From Nakamurella deserti (GTDB lineage Bacteria; Actinomycetota; Actinomycetes; Mycobacteriales; Nakamurellaceae): 64,000 bases of DNA. Position 1 is the stretch's first letter. Each line of letters starts with the position of its first letter. The position numbers and the translations under genes are program-made. Of this stretch, positions 15,390-23,475 are shown piece after piece. The notes below the pieces were generated by a model that did not search any database, was not told the origin of the DNA, and saw only the letters and a list, made by a program, of their open reading frames with translations. The stretch lies in contig NZ_QCXS01000004.1 of assembly GCF_003260015.1 (NCBI RefSeq), forward strand, positions 186,001 to 250,000, given 5' to 3'.

Positions 15390-16523
15390 TCAGTCGGCCG
15401 TCAGGCAACCGGCGGCGTTACCGGCCACGGTGTTGCCCTCACCGAGCAGCAGTCTCGGGGTCACGCTGTTGCACAGCAGGTTGGACGTCACCTGGACGCC
15501 CGTCGCCGCTCCGGAGAAGTCGACGGTGAACGCGGTGGCGTCGACGAAGACGTTGTCGGACACGACGATCTCGCTGATCGGGGTGACCCCGGCGTAGTAA
15601 CCGGTGTAGACGCCCTTGGGTGCGCCCCAGAACCGGTTGCGCAGGACGAGGACGTCGGTGATCGGGAAGTCGCCCACGGCCAGTTGCAGGCCGTTGCCGT
15701 GCACGCCACCGCGGACCACGTTGTCGGCGAAGACGACCCCCCGCACCGGAGCGCCGATGGTGTGGGCGGCGAGTCCGTCGTCGCCGTCGGACCCCAGGCG
15801 CTGGTCCACGGTGTTGGCGACCACGAGACCGTCGGTGGAGTCGAGGACGTGAATGCCGTCGAGTTGGTCGTAGCGGTCCCGCGAGGTGCTCGACGTGGAG
15901 CTGCGCATCACACAGAAGTCGGTGCTGCCCGCCACGCCGATGGAGTACGAGAACGGGTCGACCGTGACCACCCGGTCGACCAGTGCGTTGGACGAGCGCC
16001 GCACGTCGACCATCGACTCGTGCAGCCGACGGTCGATGGGCCCGCGGACGTCCTGGCCGCGCTGATCGACGGTGAGGTCGGCGATGGTGACGTCCGGGGC
16101 GTTGTCGGTGGTGATCATGGGGTGCCCGAGGTAGGGCCCCGGCGTGTCCAGGAAACGGGATCCGCGCTGCAGAACCGTGTCCGGGCCCTGTCCGACCAGT
16201 TTCACGCCGGGGCCCAGACGCAGCGGCGCGTCGAGGACGAACCGGCCGGCCGGGAGCCGGACCACCCCGCCACCGGCCCGGACGGCCGCCCGGACGGCAC
16301 TCTGCAGGGACGGTGCCGCGTCCGACCGGCCGTCGGTGGGCAACCCGACGACGGGCACCTCCAGCTCGGCGGTGGCGCCCTTCGCCGCGCACCGGGCGAT
16401 CAGGTCTGCCGGACCGGTGCCGACGTCGGTGGAGGCGCCGGTGACGAAGACGCCGATCGCGGCGATGACCAGCGCCACGACGACGGCGTCGAGGGTGCGG
16501 CGGCGCCGGTGACGTCGGTTCAT
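15390..16523 (-). CDS. Membrane-anchored right-handed beta-helix protein, paralogue of the gene at 13527
   Basis: 377 residues from the ATG at 16523. The N-terminus RRHRRRRTLDAVVVALVIAA is a basic stretch followed by one hydrophobic helix, so an uncleaved anchor or signal is expected. Then come SDAAPSLQSAVRAAVRAGGG and VVRLPAGRFVLDAPLRLGPG and beta-helix coils. It shares many motifs with the protein at 13527: VDVRRSSNA, VDPFSYSIGVA, RYDQLDGIHVLDS, DGDDGLAAHTIG, GNGLQLAV and a C-terminal Cys. The start overlaps the flippase stop (ATGA at 16520-16523), so the two are co-translated. A role in trimming or modifying the glycan exported by that flippase is a fair inference. Confidence 0.78.
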   Translation of the reverse strand: MNRRHRRRRTLDAVVVALVIAAIGVFVTGASTDVGTGPADLIARCAAKGATAELEVPVVGLPTDGRSDAAPSLQSAVRAAVRAGGGVVRLPAGRFVLDAPLRLGPGVKLVGQGPDTVLQRGSRFLDTPGPYLGHPMITTDNAPDVTIADLTVDQRGQDVRGPIDRRLHESMVDVRRSSNALVDRVVTVDPFSYSIGVAGSTDFCVMRSSTSSTSRDRYDQLDGIHVLDSTDGLVVANTVDQRLGSDGDDGLAAHTIGAPVRGVVFADNVVRGGVHGNGLQLAVGDFPITDVLVLRNRFWGAPKGVYTGYYAGVTPISEIVVSDNVFVDATAFTVDFSGAATGVQVTSNLLCNSVTPRLLLGEGNTVAGNAAGCLTAD

Positions 16524-18070
16524 CGCGAGAACGACAGCCGCATCCGGGCACCGACGAGCACGGCGCCCGCCAGCGTGCGGGCCCGGTCCGCCAGCAGCAG
16601 CAGGTCCGAGCGCCGGATCCCGAGGAAGCTCGTGACGGGGACGCCACCGCACCGGGACATCCACCACACGCTGAGTGCACTCGCGGTCAGGTTCCCGGCG
16701 AGGGTGGCCACCGCCGCGCCGAGCGCGCCGTGCGCGGGCACGAGCAGGACCAGCAGCACGACGTTCACCACCACCGCCACGGCCAGGGACAGGCTCCGCA
16801 GGCCGGGCCGGCCCCGGGCGCTCAGACCGGCGCCCGCGATCGAACCGGGTGCGGCCGCGACGACCGCGGCGAGCAGGACGAGACCGGCGGGCAGGGCGGC
16901 GGCGAAACCCGCACCGAACAGCAGCGGCAGCCCGAGCGGAAGCGCAGCAGCGATGGCGCACGCCAGCAGCAGCGAACACAGCGAGGTGATGCGCGCCGCG
17001 GCGCACAGCCGGCGGTCGTCCGCCGCGGCCGAATCGGCGGCGAAAGTCACGTCCCGCACGGCCATGTGGATGATGAGGGTCACGTCGGCGATGCCCACCA
17101 CCACCGCGTACAGCCCCAGCTGGCGGGCGTCGGACAACGGCGTCATCAGCACCTGGTCGAGGCGGGCCAGCAGCACCCCGGAAAGCGAACCGATCCAGAC
17201 CCGCGAGCCGAAGCCGGCCAGCGACCGCGCGACCGCGGGCCCGGGAGGTCCGGCCGCCGGGGCGCGGCGGGCGTGCCCGAGCAGCGGGAGGTAGGCCAGC
17301 CCGGCGACCACCGGCGCCAGCGCGATGACCATCGTCGCAGTGAACGGTGTGAGCGCACCCGTGACCGCCAGCACCGTGACGCCGGCCAGCCGCAGCAGGG
17401 CGGCACCCGCCTGCTCCAGCGCCACCAACCGCCAGCGCTGCAGGCCGGCGGCGCATCCCCGCAGCACGAGCACCATCAGGGTGGGCACCAACGCGAGGAT
17501 GGCGGCCACGATCATCGGCCGGACGCCGGTGTGGGAGCCCGCCAGGACACCCGCCATCGCGATGCACGTCGCGGTGACGACGAGCCCGCACGACGCGATC
17601 AGGAGGGTGCCCAGCCGGGTCACCCGCGACATCGTCGAGGGAGCGCGGGCGATGAGGTGGGTGACGGCCTCGGGTACCCCGAACGTCGACGCGGTGGCGG
17701 CCAGGATGAGCGGTGCGGTGGCGGCGGCGAGCTGTCCGCGCCCCTCCACCCCGAGCACGTACGCCAGGATCGGCATCGTCACCAGCGCGACGGCCGGAGC
17801 CACCGCGTTGCCCGCCACCGTCGTGGCGATGCCGGAGGCCACGCCCGTGGCCCTCTCGGGCGCGGGCCTGCGCCCGGCGGCGGTCGGCCGGGGCGCGGGG
17901 GTTCCGGTCACCGGGCGGTACCACCGTCGCGGCGCCGGTCGCCGGTGGCGGCCCCGCCGGGGGCCGGCCACGGACGGCACCGGCATCCGCGCCGCGCGAG
18001 CTCGTGGGGGGACCGTCGGCGTGGTGACGACGGCCGGCGGCCGCTCCGCGATCCTGATCCCGAACATCGG
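16520..18070 (-). CDS. Polysaccharide flippase (Wzx/MATE-like, MOP superfamily)
   Basis: About 516 residues if read from the ATG at 18070; a GTG at 18133 and an ATG at 17986 are alternatives and none has a strong ribosome site. The first 75 residues are Arg/Pro-rich. The membrane part begins at GVASGIATTVAGNAVAPAVA and LGVEGRGQLAAATAPLILAA, a typical flippase opening, and continues with 12 or more hydrophobic segments (for example LVLLAAVVAAAPGSIAGAGL and VVNVVLLVLLVPAHGALGAA). It should move a lipid-linked glycan across the membrane. It lies directly upstream of, and overlaps, the anchored beta-helix gene, in the middle of the glycosyltransferase cluster. Confidence 0.78.
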   Translation of the reverse strand, partial: PMFGIRIAERPPAVVTTPTVPPRARAARMPVPSVAGPRRGRHRRPAPRRWYRPVTGTPAPRPTAAGRRPAPERATGVASGIATTVAGNAVAPAVALVTMPILAYVLGVEGRGQLAAATAPLILAATASTFGVPEAVTHLIARAPSTMSRVTRLGTLLIASCGLVVTATCIAMAGVLAGSHTGVRPMIVAAILALVPTLMVLVLRGCAAGLQRWRLVALEQAGAALLRLAGVTVLAVTGALTPFTATMVIALAPVVAGLAYLPLLGHARRAPAAGPPGPAVARSLAGFGSRVWIGSLSGVLLARLDQVLMTPLSDARQLGLYAVVVGIADVTLIIHMAVRDVTFAADSAAADDRRLCAAARITSLCSLLLACAIAAALPLGLPLLFGAGFAAALPAGLVLLAAVVAAAPGSIAGAGLSARGRPGLRSLSLAVAVVVNVVLLVLLVPAHGALGAAVATLAGNLTASALSVWWMSRCGGVPVTSFLGIRRSDLLLLADRARTLAGAVLVGARMRLSFSR

Positions 18071-18338
18071 ACCGAATGTACACAATTCGGATGCCGCTGT
18101 CTGCATTGTCCGGGGTATCACGAACACGTTCACCGGTGCGGTCGACGCATTCCCGGAACAACCGTTCGTAGTTCATTCCAAATCATTGTGAAATGAATTC
18201 GAACCATACCGGGACGGCCGTACCCGCGGCACTTGCGGATGGTATTCCCCGTTCACCTCGCGGGTCATACAGTGGGCTCGCCCGCCGCGGACCTCTGCGC
18301 GTCCCGACCCGTTCCGCCGCGGTGACCGAGGAGCTTCC

Positions 18339-19463
18339 GTGCGCATTCTCTTCCTGAGTCACACCAGCCGCCGGAGTGTGTTCCGGGTCGGCAGCCACCA
18401 TCTCGCCCGTGAATTCGCCGGCCGCGGCCACCGGGTGGTGCACCTGAGCAATCCGTTGTCGGTGGCGCACCTCGCGCGGCTCTCCGACGACGAGGTCCGA
18501 CGGCGGGCCCGGATGGCGGTGCCGCTGCGGTTGCACCCCATCGACGGCGCGCTGTTCGGCGTGCCGTGGAGTGTGTTCCCGCTGACACCCGACCCCCTGG
18601 GGCGGCCGCTGACGCTCGGATCGACCCGGTTGCTGCGGAACGCGCTGCGGCGGGCGGACTGCCTGGATCCCGACCTCGTCCTGGTCGACCAACCGCTGCT
18701 GAGCCACCTGATCGAGCCGCTGGGCGCGCGTGCCGTCGTCTACCGGCCGACCGACCTGCACACCGGCGGACAGGCCCTCGAGGCGCAGCGACGGCTCCTG
18801 CAGCGCGCCGACGGGGTGATCGCCACCTCGCAGACCGTGCTGGACCCGTTGCTGGCGCAGGGGTTCGGCGGTCCGACCGCCGTGGTACCCAACGGCGTGG
18901 ACCTCGAACTCTTCGGATCGGCCGACGCCGCCGCCGCCGGCACGGCGCGCCGCGGGGCGGTCTACGTCGGGGCGCTGGACGGCCGGTTCGACTGGGACGC
19001 CGTGGCGGCCGTGGCCCGGGCCGCACCGAACGAACCGGTCGACGTCCACGGACCCGGCCCGGGGTCGCGTCCCGCACTGCCGCCGAACGTGGTGGTGCAC
19101 GGACCGGTCGACTACGCCCGGGTGCCGGGCATCCTCGCGGCGCACCGGGTGGGGTTGCTGCCCCTCAACGACGACCCGACCAACGAGGGACGCAGCCCGA
19201 TGAAGTTGTTCGAGTACCTGGCGGCCGGGTTGGCGGTCGTCGCGCGGGCCACACCGGCACTGACGGCCCACCGGCTGACCGACGTGCACACCTACCGCAG
19301 CGCCGGTGACGCCGGGGACGCCTTCCGCGCCGCGGTGGCGGCACCGCCGTCGCCCGCCGGACGGGCCGCCGCCGCCACGATGAGCTGGGGCTCACGCGCC
19401 GAGCTGGTCCTCGACGCGGCCACCGCCATGGCGGCCGGCCGGCCGGTGGCGGTGCCGGGCTGA
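18339..19463 (+). CDS. Glycosyltransferase (GT-B, family 4/1-like)
   Basis: 374 residues from a GTG at 18339 preceded by GAGGAG. N-terminal half: MRILFLSHTSRRSVFRVGSH and DLVLVDQPLLSHLIEPLG. C-terminal half: GAVYVGALDGRFDWDAVAAV, and GLLPLNDDPTNEGRSPMKLF with EYLAAGLAVVA, which form the donor pocket; the first Glu of the usual E-x7-E is present. It resembles enzymes that use GDP- or UDP-sugars in exopolysaccharide clusters. It is divergent from the flippase gene across a 270-base lower-GC promoter region. It is the last gene of the glycan cluster. Confidence 0.78.
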   Translation: MRILFLSHTSRRSVFRVGSHHLAREFAGRGHRVVHLSNPLSVAHLARLSDDEVRRRARMAVPLRLHPIDGALFGVPWSVFPLTPDPLGRPLTLGSTRLLRNALRRADCLDPDLVLVDQPLLSHLIEPLGARAVVYRPTDLHTGGQALEAQRRLLQRADGVIATSQTVLDPLLAQGFGGPTAVVPNGVDLELFGSADAAAAGTARRGAVYVGALDGRFDWDAVAAVARAAPNEPVDVHGPGPGSRPALPPNVVVHGPVDYARVPGILAAHRVGLLPLNDDPTNEGRSPMKLFEYLAAGLAVVARATPALTAHRLTDVHTYRSAGDAGDAFRAAVAAPPSPAGRAAAATMSWGSRAELVLDAATAMAAGRPVAVPG

Positions 19464-19571
19464 CCGTCCCGGCACCGACACCCCACCCGGACCCGCCGAC
19501 CCGGACGGACCCGTGCGATCCGGATCGGCCGATCCTGCGGTCGCCCGACCGGCGCCGGCGCCCCACCCGGC

Positions 19572-20609
19572 TCAGCCGGGGACGTCCGCGACACTCCCCC
19601 GCGCCACCAGGGCCGGCGCGATCGTGATGGCGGGGACGGCGACGGTACGGCCGTCGATCATGGTCCGTAGCGCGTCCACGGCCTGCACACCGACGGCCCG
19701 GAAATCCTGGTGCACCGTGGTCAACGGGGGTGCGTAGAACGCCGACTCCGGCAGGTCGTCGAAGCCCACCACCGACACGTCCCCGGGGACGGCGAGTCCC
19801 GCCTCCGCCAGGGCGCGGATCACACCCAGCGCCGACACGTCGTTGGCCGCGAACACCGCGCCCGGGGGTCCGTCGCGGACGAGTGCGCGACCGGCGGCGT
19901 ATCCGCCCGCAGCGGTCCAGTCACCCTCGTACAGCGCGTCGGCGGGAAGTCCGGCCGCAGCCAGGACGTCCTCCCAGGCGCGCCGCCGGGCCTGGGCGTC
20001 GAAGCGGTCCAGTGGTCCCGACAGGTGCGCGATACGCCGGTGGCCCGCCGCCACCAGGTGTTCGACGGCCAGGGTCGCTCCCGCGTACTGGTCGACGTTC
20101 ACCGCCGCCATGCCGGGGATCGCCGGGGTTTCCGCCGCGATCAGCACGACGGGGACGGACGCGGCGAGTTCGGCGGCACGGCCGACGGTGAAGTCGTCGG
20201 GGGTGACGACGATGACGCCCTCGACGGGTTGGGTGCGGAAGTGGTCCAGGATCGAGACGACCTCGGTCGGATCGGGCTGTTCCATGCTCGCCACGTTGAC
20301 GTAGTAGCCGGCCCGGCGGGCCGCCGCCTGCACGGCGAGCACCATGCTGGCCTGCCCGTGGAACAGCGACGAGGCGGTCAGCACCCCGATGACCCCGGAC
20401 CGGTGCGAGGCCAGCGCCCGGGCGGCCAGATTGGGCCGGTAGCCGAGCGTCCGGATCGCGTCCAGCACGCGTTGCCGGGTCTCCACGCGCACCCGGGGTC
20501 GATCGTTGAGCACCCGCGAGACCGTCTGGTGGGAGACGCCGGCGAGGGCGGCGACGTCCTTGAGCCCGGCGGGTCGCGACGGCGGCGCGGTGTCGGGCGT
20601 GGACGTCAT
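19572..20609 (-). CDS. LacI-family transcription regulator
   Basis: 345 residues. Residues 15-65 are a LacI helix-turn-helix with hinge (LKDVAALAGVSHQTVSRVLN, then GYRPNLAARALAS). The rest is a periplasmic-binding-protein-like sensor: GVIGVLTASSLFHGQASMVL, EGVIVVTPDDF, HRRIAHLSGPLDRFDAQARR, PGAVFAANDVSALGVIRAL and VVGFDDLPESAFYAPPLTTV. The start at 20609 follows CGGAGAA. Its sugar and targets cannot be read off. No clear self-operator was found in its upstream region. It stands between the glycan cluster and the rhamnose locus, which has its own DeoR regulator. Confidence 0.88.
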   Translation of the reverse strand: MTSTPDTAPPSRPAGLKDVAALAGVSHQTVSRVLNDRPRVRVETRQRVLDAIRTLGYRPNLAARALASHRSGVIGVLTASSLFHGQASMVLAVQAAARRAGYYVNVASMEQPDPTEVVSILDHFRTQPVEGVIVVTPDDFTVGRAAELAASVPVVLIAAETPAIPGMAAVNVDQYAGATLAVEHLVAAGHRRIAHLSGPLDRFDAQARRRAWEDVLAAAGLPADALYEGDWTAAGGYAAGRALVRDGPPGAVFAANDVSALGVIRALAEAGLAVPGDVSVVGFDDLPESAFYAPPLTTVHQDFRAVGVQAVDALRTMIDGRTVAVPAITIAPALVARGSVADVPG

Positions 20610-20761
20610 CGGGGCGTTCTCCGGTCGGACTGCGGGTGGGCACCGTCGCGGACACCCGGTCCGGCGCGTGGTGGGTCCGTCAGAGGTACCACACCCGAAT
20701 GTGCCGACACCGTGTCCGGGCGCCGCCGGAACGTGGCGGCCGGCGACTGCCGGCCTCCTCG

Positions 20762-20887
20762 GGGGTCGCTTTCTTCGACGCCGGCTCGGTGATCACCACC
20801 CACGGCGTCGACGGTGTCCATCTCACCGCGGACACCGACCGCGACCTCGGTGCCGCGCCGGCACCGGCGGTGGGGGCGTCGCTCTGA
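20762..20887 (+). pseudogene. C-terminal relic of an SGNH/GDSL hydrolase
   Basis: The 41 codons before the stop at 20887 read FFDAGSVITTHGVDGVHLTA followed by DTDRDLGAAPAPAVGASL. The run D-G-V-H-L after an A/G-S-V-I stretch is the catalytic Asp-x-x-His block at the end of SGNH hydrolases, where it is usually followed by a helix ending the protein. The frame has no family-like sequence or usable start upstream, so the first 150 or more residues are lost. It is a broken gene, left between two regulators. Confidence 0.5.
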
Positions 20888-21103
20888 CGGCGGCGCGCTC
20901 CGGGGCGGTGCGGGTGGGCCACGCGTGATCGCGGGTCGCCGTAACCCGGGAGGCCTCCGATCGCCGCCGATGACCGTCGGGCGCCTTCGGGACAGTGTCG
21001 GACGCATCACAATTGGATCAAGCCCGCAGCCGCTCGGCGCGCGCCCACCTGCGACGACAACGCGAAAGGTGACAACTTCACGCCGATTGTGGCAACCGTC
21101 TCA

Positions 21104-21140
21104 CTTTCGTTTGGTTGTCCGCAGCTTTCGTTTGCTTGTC
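21104..21140. promoter_or_regulatory. Paired operator repeats, probably of the DeoR-type rhamnose regulator
   Basis: CTTTCGTTTGGTTGTC (21104-21119) and CTTTCGTTTGCTTGTC (21125-21140) are identical at 15 of 16 positions and 21 bases apart, two turns of the helix. They lie 145-180 bases before the DeoR gene that heads the rhamnose locus. Direct repeats on the same helix face are typical of DeoR-family operators. A weaker GGCTGTCGTTGTC follows. Auto-regulation and control of the whole locus are inferred. Confidence 0.5.
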
Positions 21141-21284
21141 ACCCGTTGACGTCTGGCTGTCGTTGTCCGTAACTTCAGCGGGCATCGAGCCACCGGGCGG
21201 TCCTGCACCACCCGAGGTCACCGATGCGACACCGAGTTCCACCGGAAGTGCACCGCACCGCCATCGACGACGAAACGGGACCCC

Positions 21285-22088
21285 ATGGACGAGTTCGCCC
21301 GCGCAGAGGCCATCCTGGCTCTGCTCGAGCGCGTCGGCCGGGTGTCCGTGAGCGAGCTGACCCGCCAGCTCAACGTCTCGGCCGTCACCGTCCGCAAGGA
21401 CCTCGAGTCGCTGGAGCAACGCGCCATGCTCCGGCGGGTCCGCGGCGGCGCGGTCGGCATCACCAGCGCGGACGAGGGCTCGTTCGACATGCGTCTCCGC
21501 CAGGGACGTGCGATCAAGCGGAGCATCGCCGCCGTCGTCGCCGACACCGTCGGCAACGGCGAGATCCTCGCCCTGGACGCGTCCACGACCTGTTACTACC
21601 TGGCCGAGATGCTGCTGGAGCGCAGGGATCTCATCGTCATCACCAACGGGCTCAAGACGGCGACGCTGTTCCTGGAGAAGTCCAGCGCGATGGTCGTGAT
21701 GCCGGGCGGTGTGCTGCGCCGCTCGGCGGGATCCATGGTCGGACAGTTCGGTGACGTGCTGGCCGCCCGCGGGACCATCGACAAGGGGTTCTTCGGCGTG
21801 AAGGGCCTGTCGGTCACGCACGGGCTGATGGAGATGGCCATCGAGGAGGCCGAGGCCAAGAAGCACCTGGTCGCCTCGTGCGCCTCGGTGTACGGCCTGT
21901 TCGACTCGTCGAAGGTGGGCCGGTTCGGCCTGCACTCGTTCGCGCCGGTCGCGTCGATCACCGGGCTGTACACCGACGACCGTATGCCGGCCGCCGACAT
22001 CGCCGACTGGCGACGGGCGGGAGTCGGTGTCACCACCGTGCCGCACGCCGCCGGCGAACACACCGCGGAGCACACCCGCTCCGCGTGA
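21285..22088 (+). CDS. rhaR: DeoR-family regulator of the rhamnose locus
   Basis: 267 residues. The N-terminal helix-turn-helix (RAEAILALLERVGRVSVSEL, then VSAVTVRKDLESLEQRAMLR and RVRGGA) is a DeoR signature. The sensor domain is of the sugar-phosphate-isomerase-like DeoR-C type: DASTTCYYLAEML, VITNGLKTATLF, MPGGVLRRSAGSMVG, and FFGVKGLSVTHGLMEM. In Rhizobium leguminosarum the rhamnose operon is controlled by a DeoR protein, RhaR. Position as the first gene before rhaSTPQ makes the same role likely. Ligands of this family are phosphorylated sugars, so rhamnulose-1-phosphate is a candidate. Its probable operators are at 21104-21140. Confidence 0.85.
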   Translation: MDEFARAEAILALLERVGRVSVSELTRQLNVSAVTVRKDLESLEQRAMLRRVRGGAVGITSADEGSFDMRLRQGRAIKRSIAAVVADTVGNGEILALDASTTCYYLAEMLLERRDLIVITNGLKTATLFLEKSSAMVVMPGGVLRRSAGSMVGQFGDVLAARGTIDKGFFGVKGLSVTHGLMEMAIEEAEAKKHLVASCASVYGLFDSSKVGRFGLHSFAPVASITGLYTDDRMPAADIADWRRAGVGVTTVPHAAGEHTAEHTRSA

Positions 22089-22255
22089 ACCCTGCCCCCG
22101 ACCTGGGATGTGCGCTGTCCCAGCCGGTGTCGTACCGCCGCCGATCCGGCAGCGGGTCGACATCCCCCCCGCGAACCACCGCGAGGGTCCACGGCGTCCG
22201 TCCGGACCGCCGCCGCCATGGCTCGATCGAGCCGGAAATCAGGAGATCCTCACCG

Positions 22256-23386
22256 ATGAGACTCAACCGGAAACTGACCGGCATCATCGCCGGCAGCGTC
22301 GCCATCGCCCTGGTCACCACGGGCTGCACCAAGAAGAACGAGGCGGCCACCACCCCGACGACCGCCGCGCCGGCAGCGACGTCGGCCCCGGCCGAGGCCG
22401 GATCGACCGCCGCCACCACCGAGGGTGGCGCGGGCTCGGAGTCCTCGGCCCCTGCGGCCGGCGGCAGCGGCGAGAAGTACAAGGTCGCCTTCGTGCCCAA
22501 GCTACAGGGCGTCCCGTACTTCGAGGCGATGAACACCGGCGGGCAGAAGGCCGCCGAGGAGCTCGGCAACGTCGAGTGGCTGTACCAGGGCCCGGTGGCC
22601 GCCGACGCCGCTCAGCAGGCCGACATCGTCCGTGGCTTCATCCAGCAGGGAGTCGACACCCTGATCGTCGCCCCGAACGACCCCGACTCGATGGCGCCGA
22701 TCCTGCAGGAGGCCAAGGACAAGGGCATCCACGTCGCGACCGCCGACACCGACGCCCCGAACTCGGTGCGCGAGGCGTTCGTCAACCAGGCGTCCGTCGA
22801 GGGCATCGGCCAGGGCCTGACCGACGCGCTGCTCACCGCCATGGGCGGCAAGGGCAAGTACGCGATCGTCTCCTGCGGTGAGACCGCCGCCAACCTCAAC
22901 GCCTGGATCGAGGTCCAGAAGGCCTACACCGCCGAGAAGTACCCCGAGGCCGAGATCGTCGACATCGTCTACGCCGGTGAGGACCAGGGCAAGGCCACCG
23001 AGCTCGCCACCAACCTGATGGCCGCCAACCCCGACCTGACCGGTCTCGTCGGCGAGTGCACGTCGTCGGCCCCCGGTGTCGCCGAGGCCGTCCGCAACGC
23101 CGACAAGATCGGCACCGTCTTCACCGTCGGGCTGGGCACCCCCCAGTCGATGAAGGACTACCTGGCCGACGGCTCGTCGTCCGCGTCGATCCTGTGGAAC
23201 GTCGAGAACCTCGGGTACCTGACCGCCTGGGCCGGCCTGCAGCTCGCCGAGGGCACCGCCTTCGCCGCCACCAACGAGGTCAGCACCGACCTGCCGGCCG
23301 TCGAGTACGACGAGTCGACCAAGACGCTGCTGCTCGGACCGGCGCTGGCCATCACCGCCGAGAACGTGGATCAGTTCGACTACTGA
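22256..23386 (+). CDS. rhaS: Rhamnose ABC importer, substrate-binding lipoprotein
   Basis: 376 residues from the ATG at 22256, preceded by AGGAG. The signal peptide ends in the lipobox LVTTGC with Cys24 as lipid site, followed by a Thr/Ala/Ser-rich tether to about residue 72. The binding protein proper is of the pentose/rhamnose type: YKVAFVPKLQGVPYFEAMNT, VRGFIQQGVDTLIVAPNDPD, ATADTDAP, and TVGLGTPQSMKDYL. It catches L-rhamnose outside the membrane and hands it to the RhaP/RhaQ permease. A strong stem-loop directly after its stop separates it from rhaT and probably lets rhaS be expressed more than the rest. Confidence 0.9.
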   Translation: MRLNRKLTGIIAGSVAIALVTTGCTKKNEAATTPTTAAPAATSAPAEAGSTAATTEGGAGSESSAPAAGGSGEKYKVAFVPKLQGVPYFEAMNTGGQKAAEELGNVEWLYQGPVAADAAQQADIVRGFIQQGVDTLIVAPNDPDSMAPILQEAKDKGIHVATADTDAPNSVREAFVNQASVEGIGQGLTDALLTAMGGKGKYAIVSCGETAANLNAWIEVQKAYTAEKYPEAEIVDIVYAGEDQGKATELATNLMAANPDLTGLVGECTSSAPGVAEAVRNADKIGTVFTVGLGTPQSMKDYLADGSSSASILWNVENLGYLTAWAGLQLAEGTAFAATNEVSTDLPAVEYDESTKTLLLGPALAITAENVDQFDY

Positions 23387-23394
23387 TCCCGCCC

Positions 23395-23435
23395 GGCCGG
23401 GTGGATGCGCGTCCCGACAGCGCATCCACCCGGCC
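23395..23435 (+). terminator. Stem-loop between rhaS and rhaT (partial terminator or 3'-end stabiliser)
   Basis: GGCCGGGTGGATGCGC (23395-23410) pairs perfectly with GCGCATCCACCCGGCC (23420-23435), a 16-base stem with a 9-base loop, starting 9 bases after the rhaS stop. No U-run follows and the next gene continues the operon. Such elements downstream of binding-protein genes are known to raise the level of the upstream mRNA. That role is inferred here. Confidence 0.65.
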
Positions 23436-23475
23436 CGCTGTGCCACCCGCCCGCCGGCCAGGAATCCGAGAGCGC

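Larger units (their letters stand above)
20610..21284. other. Intergenic region between the LacI and DeoR regulators
   Basis: The 675 bases hold no intact gene. They contain a relic of an SGNH hydrolase (20762-20887) and, in the AT-richer part, two direct repeats that look like operators of the DeoR regulator (21104-21140). Confidence 0.5.

Noticed and set aside
16520-18133. GTG at 18133 as flippase start
   Set aside because: The first codons lie in the AT-rich promoter-like stretch and have no ribosome site; the ATG at 18070 was preferred, with low certainty.
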